Shown here one piece after another: positions 45,003 through 53,591 of a stretch of DNA of 64,000 nucleotides (positions are counted from its first letter, which is position 1; each line of letters opens with the position of its first letter). A program made the position numbers and the translations under genes. This DNA is from Pyramidobacter sp. YE332 (GTDB lineage Bacteria; Synergistota; Synergistia; Synergistales; Dethiosulfovibrionaceae), in the NCBI RefSeq assembly GCF_033060595.1, contig NZ_CP133038.1:62001-126000 (forward strand), read 5' to 3'. Under the pieces are notes generated by a model that was not told the DNA's origin, did no database searches, and was given only the letters and a program-made list of their open reading frames with translations.

Positions 45003-45998
45003 TCAGAGCGGATCGGAAATCCGCTGCCTGCCAAGGAACTGCCGGTTGACGACGCTGCGCGGGTTCGGTCCGCGGCCGCTTTCCATGGCGTCGATGTTGT
45101 CCATGATGTAGACTGCCATGTTGCGGTTGTTGTCTTCCGTGTTGCCGCCGGCGTGGGGGGTGATGATCAGGTTGTCGAGTCTGAAGGCCGGATGATCGGC
45201 GGGGAGCGGCTCGTTCTCGATCGTGTCGAGCGCGGCGCCGAAAAGGCGTTTTTCCGCCAGCGCCTTCAGCAGCGCTTCGGTGTCGACGATGCCGCCGCGG
45301 GCGGTGTTGACCAGCAGGGCCGATGGTTTCATTTTGGCGAGGGCGGCTGCGTCGATCAGGTGCCGGGTCGAATCGAGCAGAGGCATGTGCAGGCTGACGA
45401 TGTCGCTGCTCTTCAGAAGTTCGTCGAGCGGCAGAAATTCGACGCCCAGTTCCTTTTCGGTCTCCGGCGCGGCGCGGCAAGGGTCGTAATAGGTCACTTC
45501 CGCGCCCATGCCGCCGACGGCTGCGGCCACACGCCGGCCGATGCTGCCAAGGCCGACGAGGCCGACGCGTTTGCCGCTGATCAGCCACGAGCGCGCGATG
45601 ATGTCTTCCTTGTCCTTGCGCCCCGCTTTAGCGCGGCTCATCAGCTCGGGCAGATGGCGCAGCGAGGCGAGCATCAGCATGACGGTCAGCTCGGCGACGG
45701 GCTGCGAGTTGACGCCGGCGCAGATCGAGACGGTGATGCCTTTTTTCCCCGCCGCCTCGATATCGACCGCGTCGAAACCGACTCCCCAGCGGTGGATCAG
45801 TCGGGCGTCGCCGCCGAGTTTTTCGATTTCCGACGCTCCCATCGGGAAGCCGCGCAGGATATAATAGGTACCGTCCAGATGCCTCGCCAGATCCTCGCCG
45901 CTCAGGACTTCTGCCACGTCGTAGCGGCCGGCGCAGCGTTCGTACAGGATTTTTCTGCCCGCATCCGGCACTCTGCCGGCGATGACGACCTTACTCAT
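45003..45998 (-). CDS. D-2-hydroxyacid dehydrogenase, NAD-dependent
   Basis: 331 aa. The nucleotide-binding GLVGLGSIGRRV is at 146-157, and the catalytic triad is Arg234 (NTARGG), Glu263 (ENEPLP) and His282 (ITPHAGGN), as in phosphoglycerate and glyoxylate/hydroxypyruvate reductases. It interconverts a 2-hydroxyacid and a 2-oxoacid. Its substrate is unknown. It lies between an RraA-like gene and tctC in one operon, where a carbon acid brought in by Tct would be oxidised or reduced. Confidence 0.9.
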   Translation of the reverse strand: MSKVVIAGRVPDAGRKILYERCAGRYDVAEVLSGEDLARHLDGTYYILRGFPMGASEIEKLGGDARLIHRWGVGFDAVDIEAAGKKGITVSICAGVNSQPVAELTVMLMLASLRHLPELMSRAKAGRKDKEDIIARSWLISGKRVGLVGLGSIGRRVAAAVGGMGAEVTYYDPCRAAPETEKELGVEFLPLDELLKSSDIVSLHMPLLDSTRHLIDAAALAKMKPSALLVNTARGGIVDTEALLKALAEKRLFGAALDTIENEPLPADHPAFRLDNLIITPHAGGNTEDNNRNMAVYIMDNIDAMESGRGPNPRSVVNRQFLGRQRISDPL

Positions 45999-46028
45999 AA
46001 CATCGCGCTCCTTTCGGGAGCGGACGCT

Positions 46029-46754
46029 TTACAGGCCGTATTTGTCGGCGAAGCTGCCGAGAATTTCAGGAGTATGGCCTTCCATGCGCTTTTTGGTGGT
46101 GGCGGCGTGCTTTTCGGCGTACGCTTTCCAGTCGCCGTCCATCAGCGCGAACGTCTTGTCCTCCGAAGCTTTTTTCTTCTGCGCGGCAGCCGCCATTTCC
46201 GCGGCGTCCTCTTTGTGGATCACGACGATGCCGTCCATGTCGCCGACCAGGATGTCGCCGGGGAATACGACCTGCCCGCCGCAGGCGATCGGCGCGTTGA
46301 TCTCGCCCGGGCCGTTCTTGAAAGGCCCCTGCGGCGTGATGCCGGCGCAGTAGACCGGCATGGACAACCCGCGCAGCGCGTCGAGATCGCGCAGGCAGCC
46401 GTCGACGACGACGCCGGCAAGACCCTTGTACTGGGCGAATTTGAGCATGATCTCTCCGGCCAGCGAACGGTTGTTGCAGTGACCGCCGTCCACGACGATA
46501 ATGTCGCCGGGGAGCGCCATGTCGAGCGCCTGATGAAAGAACAGGTTGTCGCCCGAGGGGACCTTGACCGTGACGGCCGTACCGAGCAGCTGCACGGCGT
46601 GATCGGGATTGACGAGGCGCATGGAGTCGTGCATGCAAAAGAGGCGGTTCATTTCGTCGTTGATATTGCTGGAAGGAATACCCTTGAAGGCTTCGACGAG
46701 ATCGCGCCCCGGGCGTCTGACTTCGCTGAAGATCCGATTGCCGATTGTGCTCAT
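46029..46754 (-). CDS. RraA-family protein (4-hydroxy-4-methyl-2-oxoglutarate aldolase-like)
   Basis: 241 aa. GTAVTVKVPSGDNLFFHQALDMALPGDIIVVDGG, then GLAGVVVDGCLRDLDALRGLSMPVYCAG, match the RraA/HMG-aldolase family; the Asp-Gly-x-x-Arg-Asp is the metal- and substrate-binding loop. Catabolic members cleave 4-hydroxy-2-oxo acids to pyruvate or decarboxylate oxaloacetate. It is the first gene of the Tct operon, so a catabolic enzyme is more likely than an RNase E inhibitor. Confidence 0.88.
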   Translation of the reverse strand: MSTIGNRIFSEVRRPGRDLVEAFKGIPSSNINDEMNRLFCMHDSMRLVNPDHAVQLLGTAVTVKVPSGDNLFFHQALDMALPGDIIVVDGGHCNNRSLAGEIMLKFAQYKGLAGVVVDGCLRDLDALRGLSMPVYCAGITPQGPFKNGPGEINAPIACGGQVVFPGDILVGDMDGIVVIHKEDAAEMAAAAQKKKASEDKTFALMDGDWKAYAEKHAATTKKRMEGHTPEILGSFADKYGL

Positions 46755-46825
46755 GAAAATCGCTCCTTTGAAATTGCCGGGAAATTAACCGGCCGGACTG
46801 TTGAGGAAAATGCTTTTTATCTTGC

Positions 46826-46837
46826 TTATCACGATAA
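46826..46837. promoter_or_regulatory. Palindrome between the Tct operon and its LysR gene
   Basis: TTATCACGATAA is symmetric except for the two central bases and lies 72 bp from the RraA-like start and 79 bp from the LysR start. Nearby TTTTTATC and ATAAAC extend it. It suits a LysR-type operator. Confidence 0.45.
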
Positions 46838-46915
46838 ACGGTTCCGACTTTTTTATCAAACAGAAAAAAGCGGGAGAGGCTCACAGCTTTTGACTGTCAG
46901 AAGGAGGGAAGGGAG

Positions 46916-47884
46916 ATGCCTTTGCGAAGTTTGAAATATTTTCTGGTCGCCGCCGAGGAGATGAATTTCCGCAAAGCAGCCGAGCGGCTCTACATCACGC
47001 AGCAGTCGCTCAGCTCCAGCATCCAGAAATTGGAACGCCAGTACGGCGTCGCGTTCTTCGAGCGCAAGCCGCGGCTGATCCTGACGCCGGCGGGGCGCAG
47101 CATGGTCGAGTACGTGCGCAAAGTCCTGCACACCGAGCAGCAGCTTGTCGCTGCCCTGGCGGACACCTCGCGCGCCAGCACGGGGTCGCTGCGCGTCGGC
47201 GTGACGGGCACGCGCGGCGCCGTGTTCATGCCGCGCATCTGGGACGTGTATCACAGGCAATTTCCCAACATCGTCGTCACCACCGTGGAAGCTTCAACCG
47301 CGGAACTGGACGAGCTGCTTCGGGACGGAAAGATCGATCTCTATATCGGCGTCAACGTGCCGCGGCACAGCAACATGCAGGTGCTGACCTTCATGCGGGA
47401 CCGCATCTTCTGCGTCTTCAGCCGCCGCTTCCTGGCGAAAGCCCCGCCGGCCTGGCACGAAGCGCTGCTCGATCCGCACGGCTTCGATCTGACGAAGATC
47501 GACAGCATGCCGCTGATCACGTTCACTCACAGCAACGGACTGCGCTACACGCTGGAACGCTTTTTCGAGAAGCAGGACATCCATCCCAACATCATTTTCG
47601 AGACGAGCCGGCACGATCTGGCGCTGAACCTGTGTCGTCAGGAACACGGCATCGGCCTCGTCTACGAAATGATCCTCTACGACGCCTTGAGACGCCCCAA
47701 CGTCGCCGGCGAGCTTTACGCCGTGCCCGTCCGCGCCGAACTGCCGCAGAAAAACACCGAGCTGGCCTACCGCCTGGAGAGCTTCCGTCCCCGCTATCTG
47801 CAAGGCTTTATTCAGATCGCTCGGGCCGTTTTCGAAGAGTACTCACAGACCGTCGGCGCCGTGATTCGCCGCGCGCAAAAATGA
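46916..47884 (+). CDS. LysR-family regulator of the Tct/hydroxyacid operon
   Basis: 322 aa. Helix-turn-helix SLKYFLVAAEEMNFRKAAERLYITQQSLSSSIQKLERQYG; effector domain from about residue 90 (GSLRVGVTGTRGAVFMPRIWDVY). GAAGGAGGGAAGGGAG precedes the ATG. It is divergent from the RraA-dehydrogenase-tctCBA operon, which it presumably activates when the imported acid is present. Confidence 0.9.
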   Translation: MPLRSLKYFLVAAEEMNFRKAAERLYITQQSLSSSIQKLERQYGVAFFERKPRLILTPAGRSMVEYVRKVLHTEQQLVAALADTSRASTGSLRVGVTGTRGAVFMPRIWDVYHRQFPNIVVTTVEASTAELDELLRDGKIDLYIGVNVPRHSNMQVLTFMRDRIFCVFSRRFLAKAPPAWHEALLDPHGFDLTKIDSMPLITFTHSNGLRYTLERFFEKQDIHPNIIFETSRHDLALNLCRQEHGIGLVYEMILYDALRRPNVAGELYAVPVRAELPQKNTELAYRLESFRPRYLQGFIQIARAVFEEYSQTVGAVIRRAQK

Positions 47885-47893
47885 CCGGTCCAT

Positions 47894-47948
47894 AAAAAAA
47901 CGAGTCTGTCTCGCCCCCTCGCGGCGGCGGAGACAGACTCGTTTTTTT
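47894..47948. terminator. Bidirectional terminator
   Basis: AAAAAAACGAGTCTGTCTC pairs with GAGACAGACTCGTTTTTTT across a GC-rich loop. It separates the convergent LysR and brnQ genes. Confidence 0.9.
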
Positions 47949-47955
47949 AGACGCT

Positions 47956-49305
47956 TCACTCGATCTCCAGCCCGTCGACGTTCACCTCGCCGCTGCGGTG
48001 AGCCGCGCCGAGCCAGGCGACGGCGTAGGCTGCGATCGAGGCGGGAATCCACGCCAGCGAACTGGCCGACAGCGGCAGCGCGGCGTAAAAACTGGCAAAG
48101 CGAGGCAGGTCGAGATGGAACAGGCCGGCGTAAACGTTCAGCAGCGCCGCGCCGCCCATGACGGCGGCCGCGATCATGGCGCACTTGAGCGCAAAGAGGT
48201 TACGGCGGCTGTTGTTGTGCCGGCAGAAGCAGTAAAAGAACGTGATGACGATAGCGCCGGGATAACAGGCGTCGAGGACAGGGCCGACGACGGTGACGAT
48301 CGCGTCGATACCGGTCGAAGACACCAGGCCGCTGATCACGCACGAGGCGGCACAGATTTGGCGGTAGGACGCGCGTCCGCCGAGAATTTTCTCCCAGATG
48401 CCGGCCGTGGACGAAGTGATGCCGATCGTGGCCGTCAGCGAGGCCGTGGCCAGCGCCACCAGGAAGACCCTGCCGCCCGCCGGCCCCCACAGTTCGACGA
48501 CCATCTGCACGTACAGGGCCGCAAGGTTGAGACGAATCGTACCGCCGATGTTGGCGCCGGCGATCATGTGGCCGAGGTGCACCAGCGCCAACAGTCCCAG
48601 ACCGATGACGCCGATCTTGATCAAATTTCTGTTGACGTCCTCGCCGGCGATGCCGGCGTCATGGATGCCGCGGACGACCACCAGCCCGTACAGGAGCGCG
48701 CACTGCAGGTCGCCGGCGGCATAGCCGGCAAGGAACCCATGAACGACGGGATTTTCGTCAAAACTCGGTTTGACCCACGACGGCGAGAGCGGCGCAACGA
48801 TACTTTGAACGATGACGCTGACGACGATCGCCATCAGCACGGGGAAGAGAATGCGGCCGATGCGCTCGACCACTTTGCCGCTGCTGGCCACGAAGACGTA
48901 GATCACCGCGTAGAACGCGCCGTTGAACAGCAAGATAGCGGTTTTTCCCACGGGGCGCCAGCCCGTCAGCTGCAGGACGGCCGCCCACAGCGCGGCAGTG
49001 ACGCGGGGGACAACGAAGAACGGCCCCAGCACGAGGATCGTCGCGGCGACGAAGAACAGCCCGAACACCGGCGAAGCGCGGCGCGCGATGTCGAGGAAAT
49101 TGCCGCGCCCTTTGACCATCGCCACATAGCCCAAAAAGGGCAGGACGATCCCGGAGAGGAAAATCCCCAGGTATGCGCTCCACACGGCCGAACCGGCGTC
49201 GTTCCCCCAGGTGACGGGATAGAGCAGGCAAATGGCCCCAAAATGCATGGAAAACAGGCCGCCGCCCATGATCAGCAGCTCTTTCGGCGAGAGATTCTTT
49301 CTCAT
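47956..49305 (-). CDS. brnQ: Branched-chain amino acid:cation symporter, BrnQ/LIVCS family
   Basis: 449 aa with about 12 membrane helices. The N-terminus, LSPKELLIMGGGLFSMHFGAICLLYPVTWGNDAGSAVW, matches the BrnQ family opening, and GIFLSGIVLPFLGYVAMVKG follows. Members import leucine, isoleucine and valine with Na+ or H+. The usual GAGN is GAIC here, a departure at a conserved spot. It stands alone, with a weak ribosome site (AAAGAGAATC). Confidence 0.85.
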   Translation of the reverse strand: MRKNLSPKELLIMGGGLFSMHFGAICLLYPVTWGNDAGSAVWSAYLGIFLSGIVLPFLGYVAMVKGRGNFLDIARRASPVFGLFFVAATILVLGPFFVVPRVTAALWAAVLQLTGWRPVGKTAILLFNGAFYAVIYVFVASSGKVVERIGRILFPVLMAIVVSVIVQSIVAPLSPSWVKPSFDENPVVHGFLAGYAAGDLQCALLYGLVVVRGIHDAGIAGEDVNRNLIKIGVIGLGLLALVHLGHMIAGANIGGTIRLNLAALYVQMVVELWGPAGGRVFLVALATASLTATIGITSSTAGIWEKILGGRASYRQICAASCVISGLVSSTGIDAIVTVVGPVLDACYPGAIVITFFYCFCRHNNSRRNLFALKCAMIAAAVMGGAALLNVYAGLFHLDLPRFASFYAALPLSASSLAWIPASIAAYAVAWLGAAHRSGEVNVDGLEIE

Positions 49306-49371
49306 GATTCTCTTTATTCAGCTCCAATGGAAGATACCGGCGAAAATTTTTACGCAGCCGCAGCAGACCGA

Positions 49372-49390
49372 GAAAAACTCCTTTCGGAGC
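49372..49390 (-). terminator. Short terminator after the PNPOx-like gene
   Basis: On the minus strand CTCC-GAAA-GGAG is followed by five T. The stem is short, so efficiency is uncertain. Confidence 0.5.
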
Positions 49391-49429
49391 GCCGCGCAAA
49401 GAGATCTCATTCCCGCGGACGCGCGCCCT

Positions 49430-49945
49430 TCATTCCTCCCTGACGACGACGGCGTGCGGATTGTCGGGATTGGGATAACCCTTGGTCTTGCCCGTCAGCG
49501 ACGTGATCTCGATCGCCAGCACGTTGACCACTTTCTCCAGTTTGGCGTCGGCGACGGAGTAGTTCTCCCTGACGTCACCGTAATGGGCGTGGAGCAGGTC
49601 GATGGCGCGGCGCTTTTCACCCAAGTCGGTGACGACGCGCACCTTTCCCTCGCCCATGACGCTGCGGTAGATGCCCCATTTATAGCCGGCCTTGACGGGG
49701 CTGGGAACCAGCTCGTAGCCGGCGACGACGTGAAAAGCCACGTCGGGGTGCGTCCGCATCGTTTCCGCCGTGCGCCCCTGCATGGCGCCGTGGATGTAAA
49801 GGCAGTTGTCGCCCAGGCCGTAATGAACCGGCACCGAGTAGGGTTTCCCCGCCGGGTCGATCAGCGCCAGATGAAGGATCTCGGCTTCTTCGAGGACCTT
49901 GCGGATCCATGCTTCTGACGTCACTTCGCGGTCTTTTCTTCTCAA
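49430..49945 (-). CDS. Pyridoxamine 5'-phosphate oxidase-like flavin protein (NimA-like)
   Basis: 171 aa from TTG 49945, which would read MRRKDREVTSEAWIRKVLEEAE, the classic family start, with GGGGGATC upstream; the longer frame lacks this. FMN-binding fold: LHLALIDPAGKPYSVPVHYG, then YIHGAMQGRTAETMR and VCRSVMGEGK-like GIYRSVMGEGKVR. Related proteins reduce nitroimidazoles or other small electron acceptors. It is the last gene after the two membrane proteins and the amidase, possibly in the same operon. Confidence 0.85.
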   Translation of the reverse strand: MRRKDREVTSEAWIRKVLEEAEILHLALIDPAGKPYSVPVHYGLGDNCLYIHGAMQGRTAETMRTHPDVAFHVVAGYELVPSPVKAGYKWGIYRSVMGEGKVRVVTDLGEKRRAIDLLHAHYGDVRENYSVADAKLEKVVNVLAIEITSLTGKTKGYPNPDNPHAVVVREE

Positions 49946-50035
49946 TAAAGATCCCCCAGACGAATCAATTGACGAAACGGCGCCGGCGGCGACAGGCAGT
50001 TCCGCAGCCGGCCGCACAGAATCGGGGCGCGGGTC

Positions 50036-50701
50036 CTACTTGACGAACTTGGCCTTGTAGGCGAACTTGGAGATGACCATGTTGCCGAACACGGCGATGA
50101 GGATGTACCCCCAGCTGGGCAGCGGAACGAACTTGCGCACCAGCAGCACCAGCAGCACCAGCGGCAGCGCGTACAGGGCGATGCGGGGCTTCTTGACCAC
50201 GAACTGCATCAGCACGGCGCCGAACAGCGCCGGCAGAATCAGGTTGGAGATCGCGTTCTTGACGGTCTGAGGCAGGACGCCCAGGATCTGGTAGCCGAAG
50301 ACGACGAAGATCGTCAGGATCGTGATGTTGGTGACGATCGAACCGGCGATGCCCATCGTGGAGATGATCTCGCCCTTGTCGGAACCGGCCTCGTTGTTGG
50401 TAACGTCAAGCGCGGTGGCGGCGGCGGGGACGCGCATCTGTCCCATGGAACCGGCGAGGATCCCCATGTAGGAACCGGCCGTGCCAAGCACGGTGTAGTA
50501 AGTGATCGGCTCGATGACGTAGAACGCGCCATAGGCCGCGGCGATCTGTCCCCAGCCGGCCAGCAGGTCGCCGATGCTCGGCGCGGCGCCGTAGGCCAGC
50601 GAGAGGACGATATTGGGCAGGAAGCTGCAGCAGATTGCCAGGAGCATGGTGACGCGGCCGACGCGAACGACCGATTTGTTCCATTCCGTTCTGAAATCCA
50701 T
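50036..50701 (-). CDS. Membrane protein of unknown function, partner of DUF5058-like protein
   Basis: 221 aa with about five or six hydrophobic helices. It begins MDFRTEWNKSVVRVGRVTML and holds GAAPSIGDLLAGWGQIAAAYGAFYVIEPITYY and GTAGSYMGILAGSMGQMRVPAA. Similar proteins are sometimes labelled mechanosensitive channel, but no such motif is visible to me. It starts 13 bp after the DUF5058-like gene and is conserved beside it in my recollection of related genomes, so the two probably form one transporter. Confidence 0.65.
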   Translation of the reverse strand: MDFRTEWNKSVVRVGRVTMLLAICCSFLPNIVLSLAYGAAPSIGDLLAGWGQIAAAYGAFYVIEPITYYTVLGTAGSYMGILAGSMGQMRVPAAATALDVTNNEAGSDKGEIISTMGIAGSIVTNITILTIFVVFGYQILGVLPQTVKNAISNLILPALFGAVLMQFVVKKPRIALYALPLVLLVLLVRKFVPLPSWGYILIAVFGNMVISKFAYKAKFVK

Positions 50702-50714
50702 GTGAACGGCCTCC

Positions 50715-51410
50715 TCACATAAAGAAGTAACCGCAGATCAGGCCGGCGATGATGGCGAAGCCCAGCGAATAGTCCTTGATCCAGGGATGTTTTTTGCCGA
50801 GCTGAATCAGCACGAACATGGAGACAGCGCCGATGATCGCGGCGACGGTGCGGCCGCTGAACGTGACCAGATAAGGGCTGGTCATGTGACTGTAAAGGCC
50901 GATGCTCGCCGTGGCGGTAAGAATGGCGCGCCATGCCTTGTCGGTGCCGCCGATCTTGTCGCTGACTTTGTCCATCCTGTGGGTGAACAGCCACACCATC
51001 AGCAGCCAGCCGCAGCCGTTCACGCTCATCGTGAACCAGGAAACGGCCATCTGATTCAGGCCGTAGCCGGCGCCGCCCAGTTCCACGCCGCAGGCTGCGG
51101 CGCCGGTGCGGGCAGCGGTCAGCTCGGTGGCGGCCGAGCCGATCATGGACAGGCGGATCCAGGAGATGGGGCCGCCAACGACCGAAATCATGGCCAGAAT
51201 GACGATGACCTGGGCGATAGCGGGGCCCGTGGCGGAGATCATGCCGCTCTTGAAGGCGCGGTTACAGGCGGCCCTGTCGAGGCCGACGCTGCCGGCGAAC
51301 TTGTAGCCCAGCTTCACGTAGCGGAGCGCCAGCAACGCGACGATGCTGACGCTGATGGCGGCGCACCCCCAGAAAGGCGCCGCGTTGCCGATCTTCAACA
51401 ATTCTTCCAT
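50715..51410 (-). CDS. DUF5058-like membrane protein
   Basis: 231 aa with about six helices. MEELLKIGNAAPFWGCAAIS at the start; GPISWIRLSMIGSAATELTAARTGA in the middle; LYSHMTSPYLVTFSGRTVAAIIGAV near the end. I recognise it as DUF5058-like, with moderate certainty. AAGGAGGAGCTCTTTT precedes ATG 51410. The amidase gene lies 86 bp upstream on the same strand, which suggests transport of the amidase substrate or product. Confidence 0.7.
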   Translation of the reverse strand: MEELLKIGNAAPFWGCAAISVSIVALLALRYVKLGYKFAGSVGLDRAACNRAFKSGMISATGPAIAQVIVILAMISVVGGPISWIRLSMIGSAATELTAARTGAAACGVELGGAGYGLNQMAVSWFTMSVNGCGWLLMVWLFTHRMDKVSDKIGGTDKAWRAILTATASIGLYSHMTSPYLVTFSGRTVAAIIGAVSMFVLIQLGKKHPWIKDYSLGFAIIAGLICGYFFM

Positions 51411-51496
51411 AAAAGAGCTCCTCCTTGGGCGGGAACGAAAATTTTGAGAGCGCGGGACGAGCCGAACGGTTCCGGAACGCTTTCTGCGAAAAAAAA

Positions 51497-52948
51497 CTAG
51501 AATTTCGGCGGGAATTTCTCGACGAAGCCGGTAACCGCTTCGTAGGCCGAAGCGAACTGCAGCACCTCGAACTCCCGGTGCGGCGCGGCGACCAGCTGCA
51601 GGCCGATGGAAAGGCGATTCGCGCCGCCGAATCCGGCCGGCACCGTGCAGACGGCGTTGCCGCCCATGGTCCACGGCGTGACGATCTCCATCCAATTGTG
51701 ATAGGTGCGCATCGGCGTGCCGTCGATCGTCTCAGGCCAGTGAACGTTCTTGTCGAAAGGGAAGCAGCAGGCGGTGGGCGAGACGATGTAGTCGTAATCG
51801 TCGTAAACCTTGAGCATGGCGTGATAGAACTCGGTGCGCTTCTCGAAGGCGCGGTACACCTCCTGGGCGCTCATGGTCAGCGAACCCTCGTACTCCCAGC
51901 GGCTCTCCGGCTTCATCAGGTCCTGACGGCATTTGTCGTACCACGGCTTCAGCGAGGACGCGCAGTAATGGCGGATGGGCAGCCAGATGGTCTCCCAGAA
52001 CTCGTTCATATTGTAAAAGGGCTCGATGTCCTCGACCGCCGCGCCGAAGTCCTTCATGCGTTCCACAGCCGCGCGGCAAGTTTCCAAGACGCCGGGCTCG
52101 GTGGGCAGCGCGCCGCCCCAGTCGCCGATCCAAGCCACGCGAACGCCCTTCTGATCCTTTTTCAGCGCCTCGCGCACGTTCGCCGGCGTCAGCGCTTTTA
52201 CGCGCGGATCGGCCTCGCGGGTCAGCGGGAACTTGGCGTCGTAGCCGGCCATGGTGGCGAACAGCAGGGCCACGTCGGCCACGGTGCGCCCCATGGGCCC
52301 GTTTGTGGCCATGGAGTTGGTGAACAGTTCGGTGCCGCCGGAGGGGACGGCGCCGATGGATGGGCGCAGGCTGACGATGTTGCACCAGCCGGCGGGATTG
52401 CGCAGCGAGCCCATGAAGTCGCTGCCGTCCGCCACGGCCTGCATCCTCAAAGCGACGGCGCAGGCTGCGCCGCCGGACGAGCCGCCGCTGCTGCAGTTCT
52501 CGTCGTAAGGATTGCCGGTGGCGCCGAACACTTCGTTGTAGGACTGGGAACCGTAGCCGAACTCGGGCGTGTTGGTTTTGCCGATGATGATGGCGCCGTC
52601 GCGCTTCATCGCGGTGACGACAGCGCCGTCGGCGTCGGGGATCCAGTCCTTGAGAAGCAGCGATCCCTTGGTGGTGCGGATGCCCTTGGTGGGAACCAGA
52701 TCCTTCACGGCCTGCGGGAAGCCTTGCATCCAGCCGTTGTCCCTGCCGGATGCCAGCTCGGCGTCCTTTTCACCGGCCTGTTCCAGCAGCGCCTCGCCGT
52801 CGACGCAGGTGACGATGGCGTTGACGCGGGGATTGGTCTTGTCGATGTGATCAAGGTAGGAAGCCATCACCTCGCGGCAGGAAACTTCCCTGGCGTGGAT
52901 GGCCTTGGACAGATCCACAGCCGTCATTTCGACAACAGTATTGCTCAC
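51497..52948 (-). CDS. Amidase-signature hydrolase
   Basis: 483 aa, cytoplasmic. The Ser-cisSer-Lys triad is visible as Lys82 (QAVKDLV), cis-Ser157 in SSGGSSGGAACAVA and nucleophile Ser181 in GSDFMGSLRNPA, with the usual 24-residue spacing between the serines. The family hydrolyses a wide range of amides; GatA is excluded as there are no gatB or gatC genes nearby and the loop DGSDFMGSLR differs from DTGGSIR. It is the first gene of an operon with the two membrane proteins. Confidence 0.92.
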   Translation of the reverse strand: MSNTVVEMTAVDLSKAIHAREVSCREVMASYLDHIDKTNPRVNAIVTCVDGEALLEQAGEKDAELASGRDNGWMQGFPQAVKDLVPTKGIRTTKGSLLLKDWIPDADGAVVTAMKRDGAIIIGKTNTPEFGYGSQSYNEVFGATGNPYDENCSSGGSSGGAACAVALRMQAVADGSDFMGSLRNPAGWCNIVSLRPSIGAVPSGGTELFTNSMATNGPMGRTVADVALLFATMAGYDAKFPLTREADPRVKALTPANVREALKKDQKGVRVAWIGDWGGALPTEPGVLETCRAAVERMKDFGAAVEDIEPFYNMNEFWETIWLPIRHYCASSLKPWYDKCRQDLMKPESRWEYEGSLTMSAQEVYRAFEKRTEFYHAMLKVYDDYDYIVSPTACCFPFDKNVHWPETIDGTPMRTYHNWMEIVTPWTMGGNAVCTVPAGFGGANRLSIGLQLVAAPHREFEVLQFASAYEAVTGFVEKFPPKF

Positions 52949-53035
52949 GAGAATTACCCCTTTCTGGCGTTTTCATGAAAAATTCCTTCCCATAAGACAA
53001 TTTTGCTGAACTTATGAAGGACTGAACTGGCTGTT

Positions 53036-53064
53036 ATTTTATAAATTTCGTCAGCTGCGATCAA
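53036..53064 (-). promoter_or_regulatory. Promoter of the amidase operon
   Basis: On the minus strand TTGATC (53059-53064) and TAAAAT (53036-53041) have a 17-bp spacer, about 90 bp upstream of the amidase start. The whole 52949-53276 gap is AT-rich near here. An extended -10 candidate for the other strand, TGTTAGAAT, lies at 53087-53095. Confidence 0.6.
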
Positions 53065-53276
53065 TCTGGGATAAAAATCTTGCCTATGTTAGAATTCTGA
53101 TGTACTGCCGCGGGAAAGAGGCGGAAAAACTTTTCGTTTCGCCGCCGTTCAGGGAAGAGGATCCGTACCGTGCCGCTTTAGAAAGCGCCGGCGGTCCGTC
53201 GGAAAACGGCTGCGGAAGCGTCACTTTCTGACGGCCGGCGCAGCAGACGAATTCCTATGAAGATGAGGCGAATTTC

Positions 53277-53591
53277 ATGATTCCGGAAGATTTTGCCGAA
53301 AAGATCACGTTCAACCGCACCTGGGATCTGCTTTCCCATCGCTGGAAGTTCTACGTCGTCTATCTGCTGGGCGAGCGGCCGCTCCGTTTCGGCGAGCTGC
53401 GGCGGCTTTGCGCGGCAGTGTCGCGCGTGACGCTGACCGGCTACCTGCGCCAACTGGAGCAGGAAGGTTTTATCAGTTGCCACAAGCTCAGCGAGCCGGC
53501 GCTTTTCGCCGAATACGCGCTGACCGACTTGGGACGCAGCGCGCTGCCTCTGGTGCGCCAGTTGATCGCGTGGGGCGACGAGGCGGACTGA
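53277..53591 (+). CDS. HxlR-family transcriptional regulator
   Basis: 104 aa, a single winged-helix domain: TFNRTWDLLSHRWKFYVVYLLGERPLRFGELRRLC, then VTLTGYLRQLEQEGFISCH and YALTDLGRSALP. HxlR proteins often sense reactive electrophiles or quinones, but the Cys near the N-terminus used by some is missing. It is divergent from the amidase operon, which it may control. Its stop overlaps the start of the RpiR gene (TGATG). Confidence 0.85.
   Translation: MIPEDFAEKITFNRTWDLLSHRWKFYVVYLLGERPLRFGELRRLCAAVSRVTLTGYLRQLEQEGFISCHKLSEPALFAEYALTDLGRSALPLVRQLIAWGDEAD

Noticed and set aside
51497-52948. gatA of the Asp/Glu-tRNA amidotransferase
   Set aside because: No gatB or gatC is adjacent and the nucleophile loop is not the GatA form; operon partners are membrane proteins.
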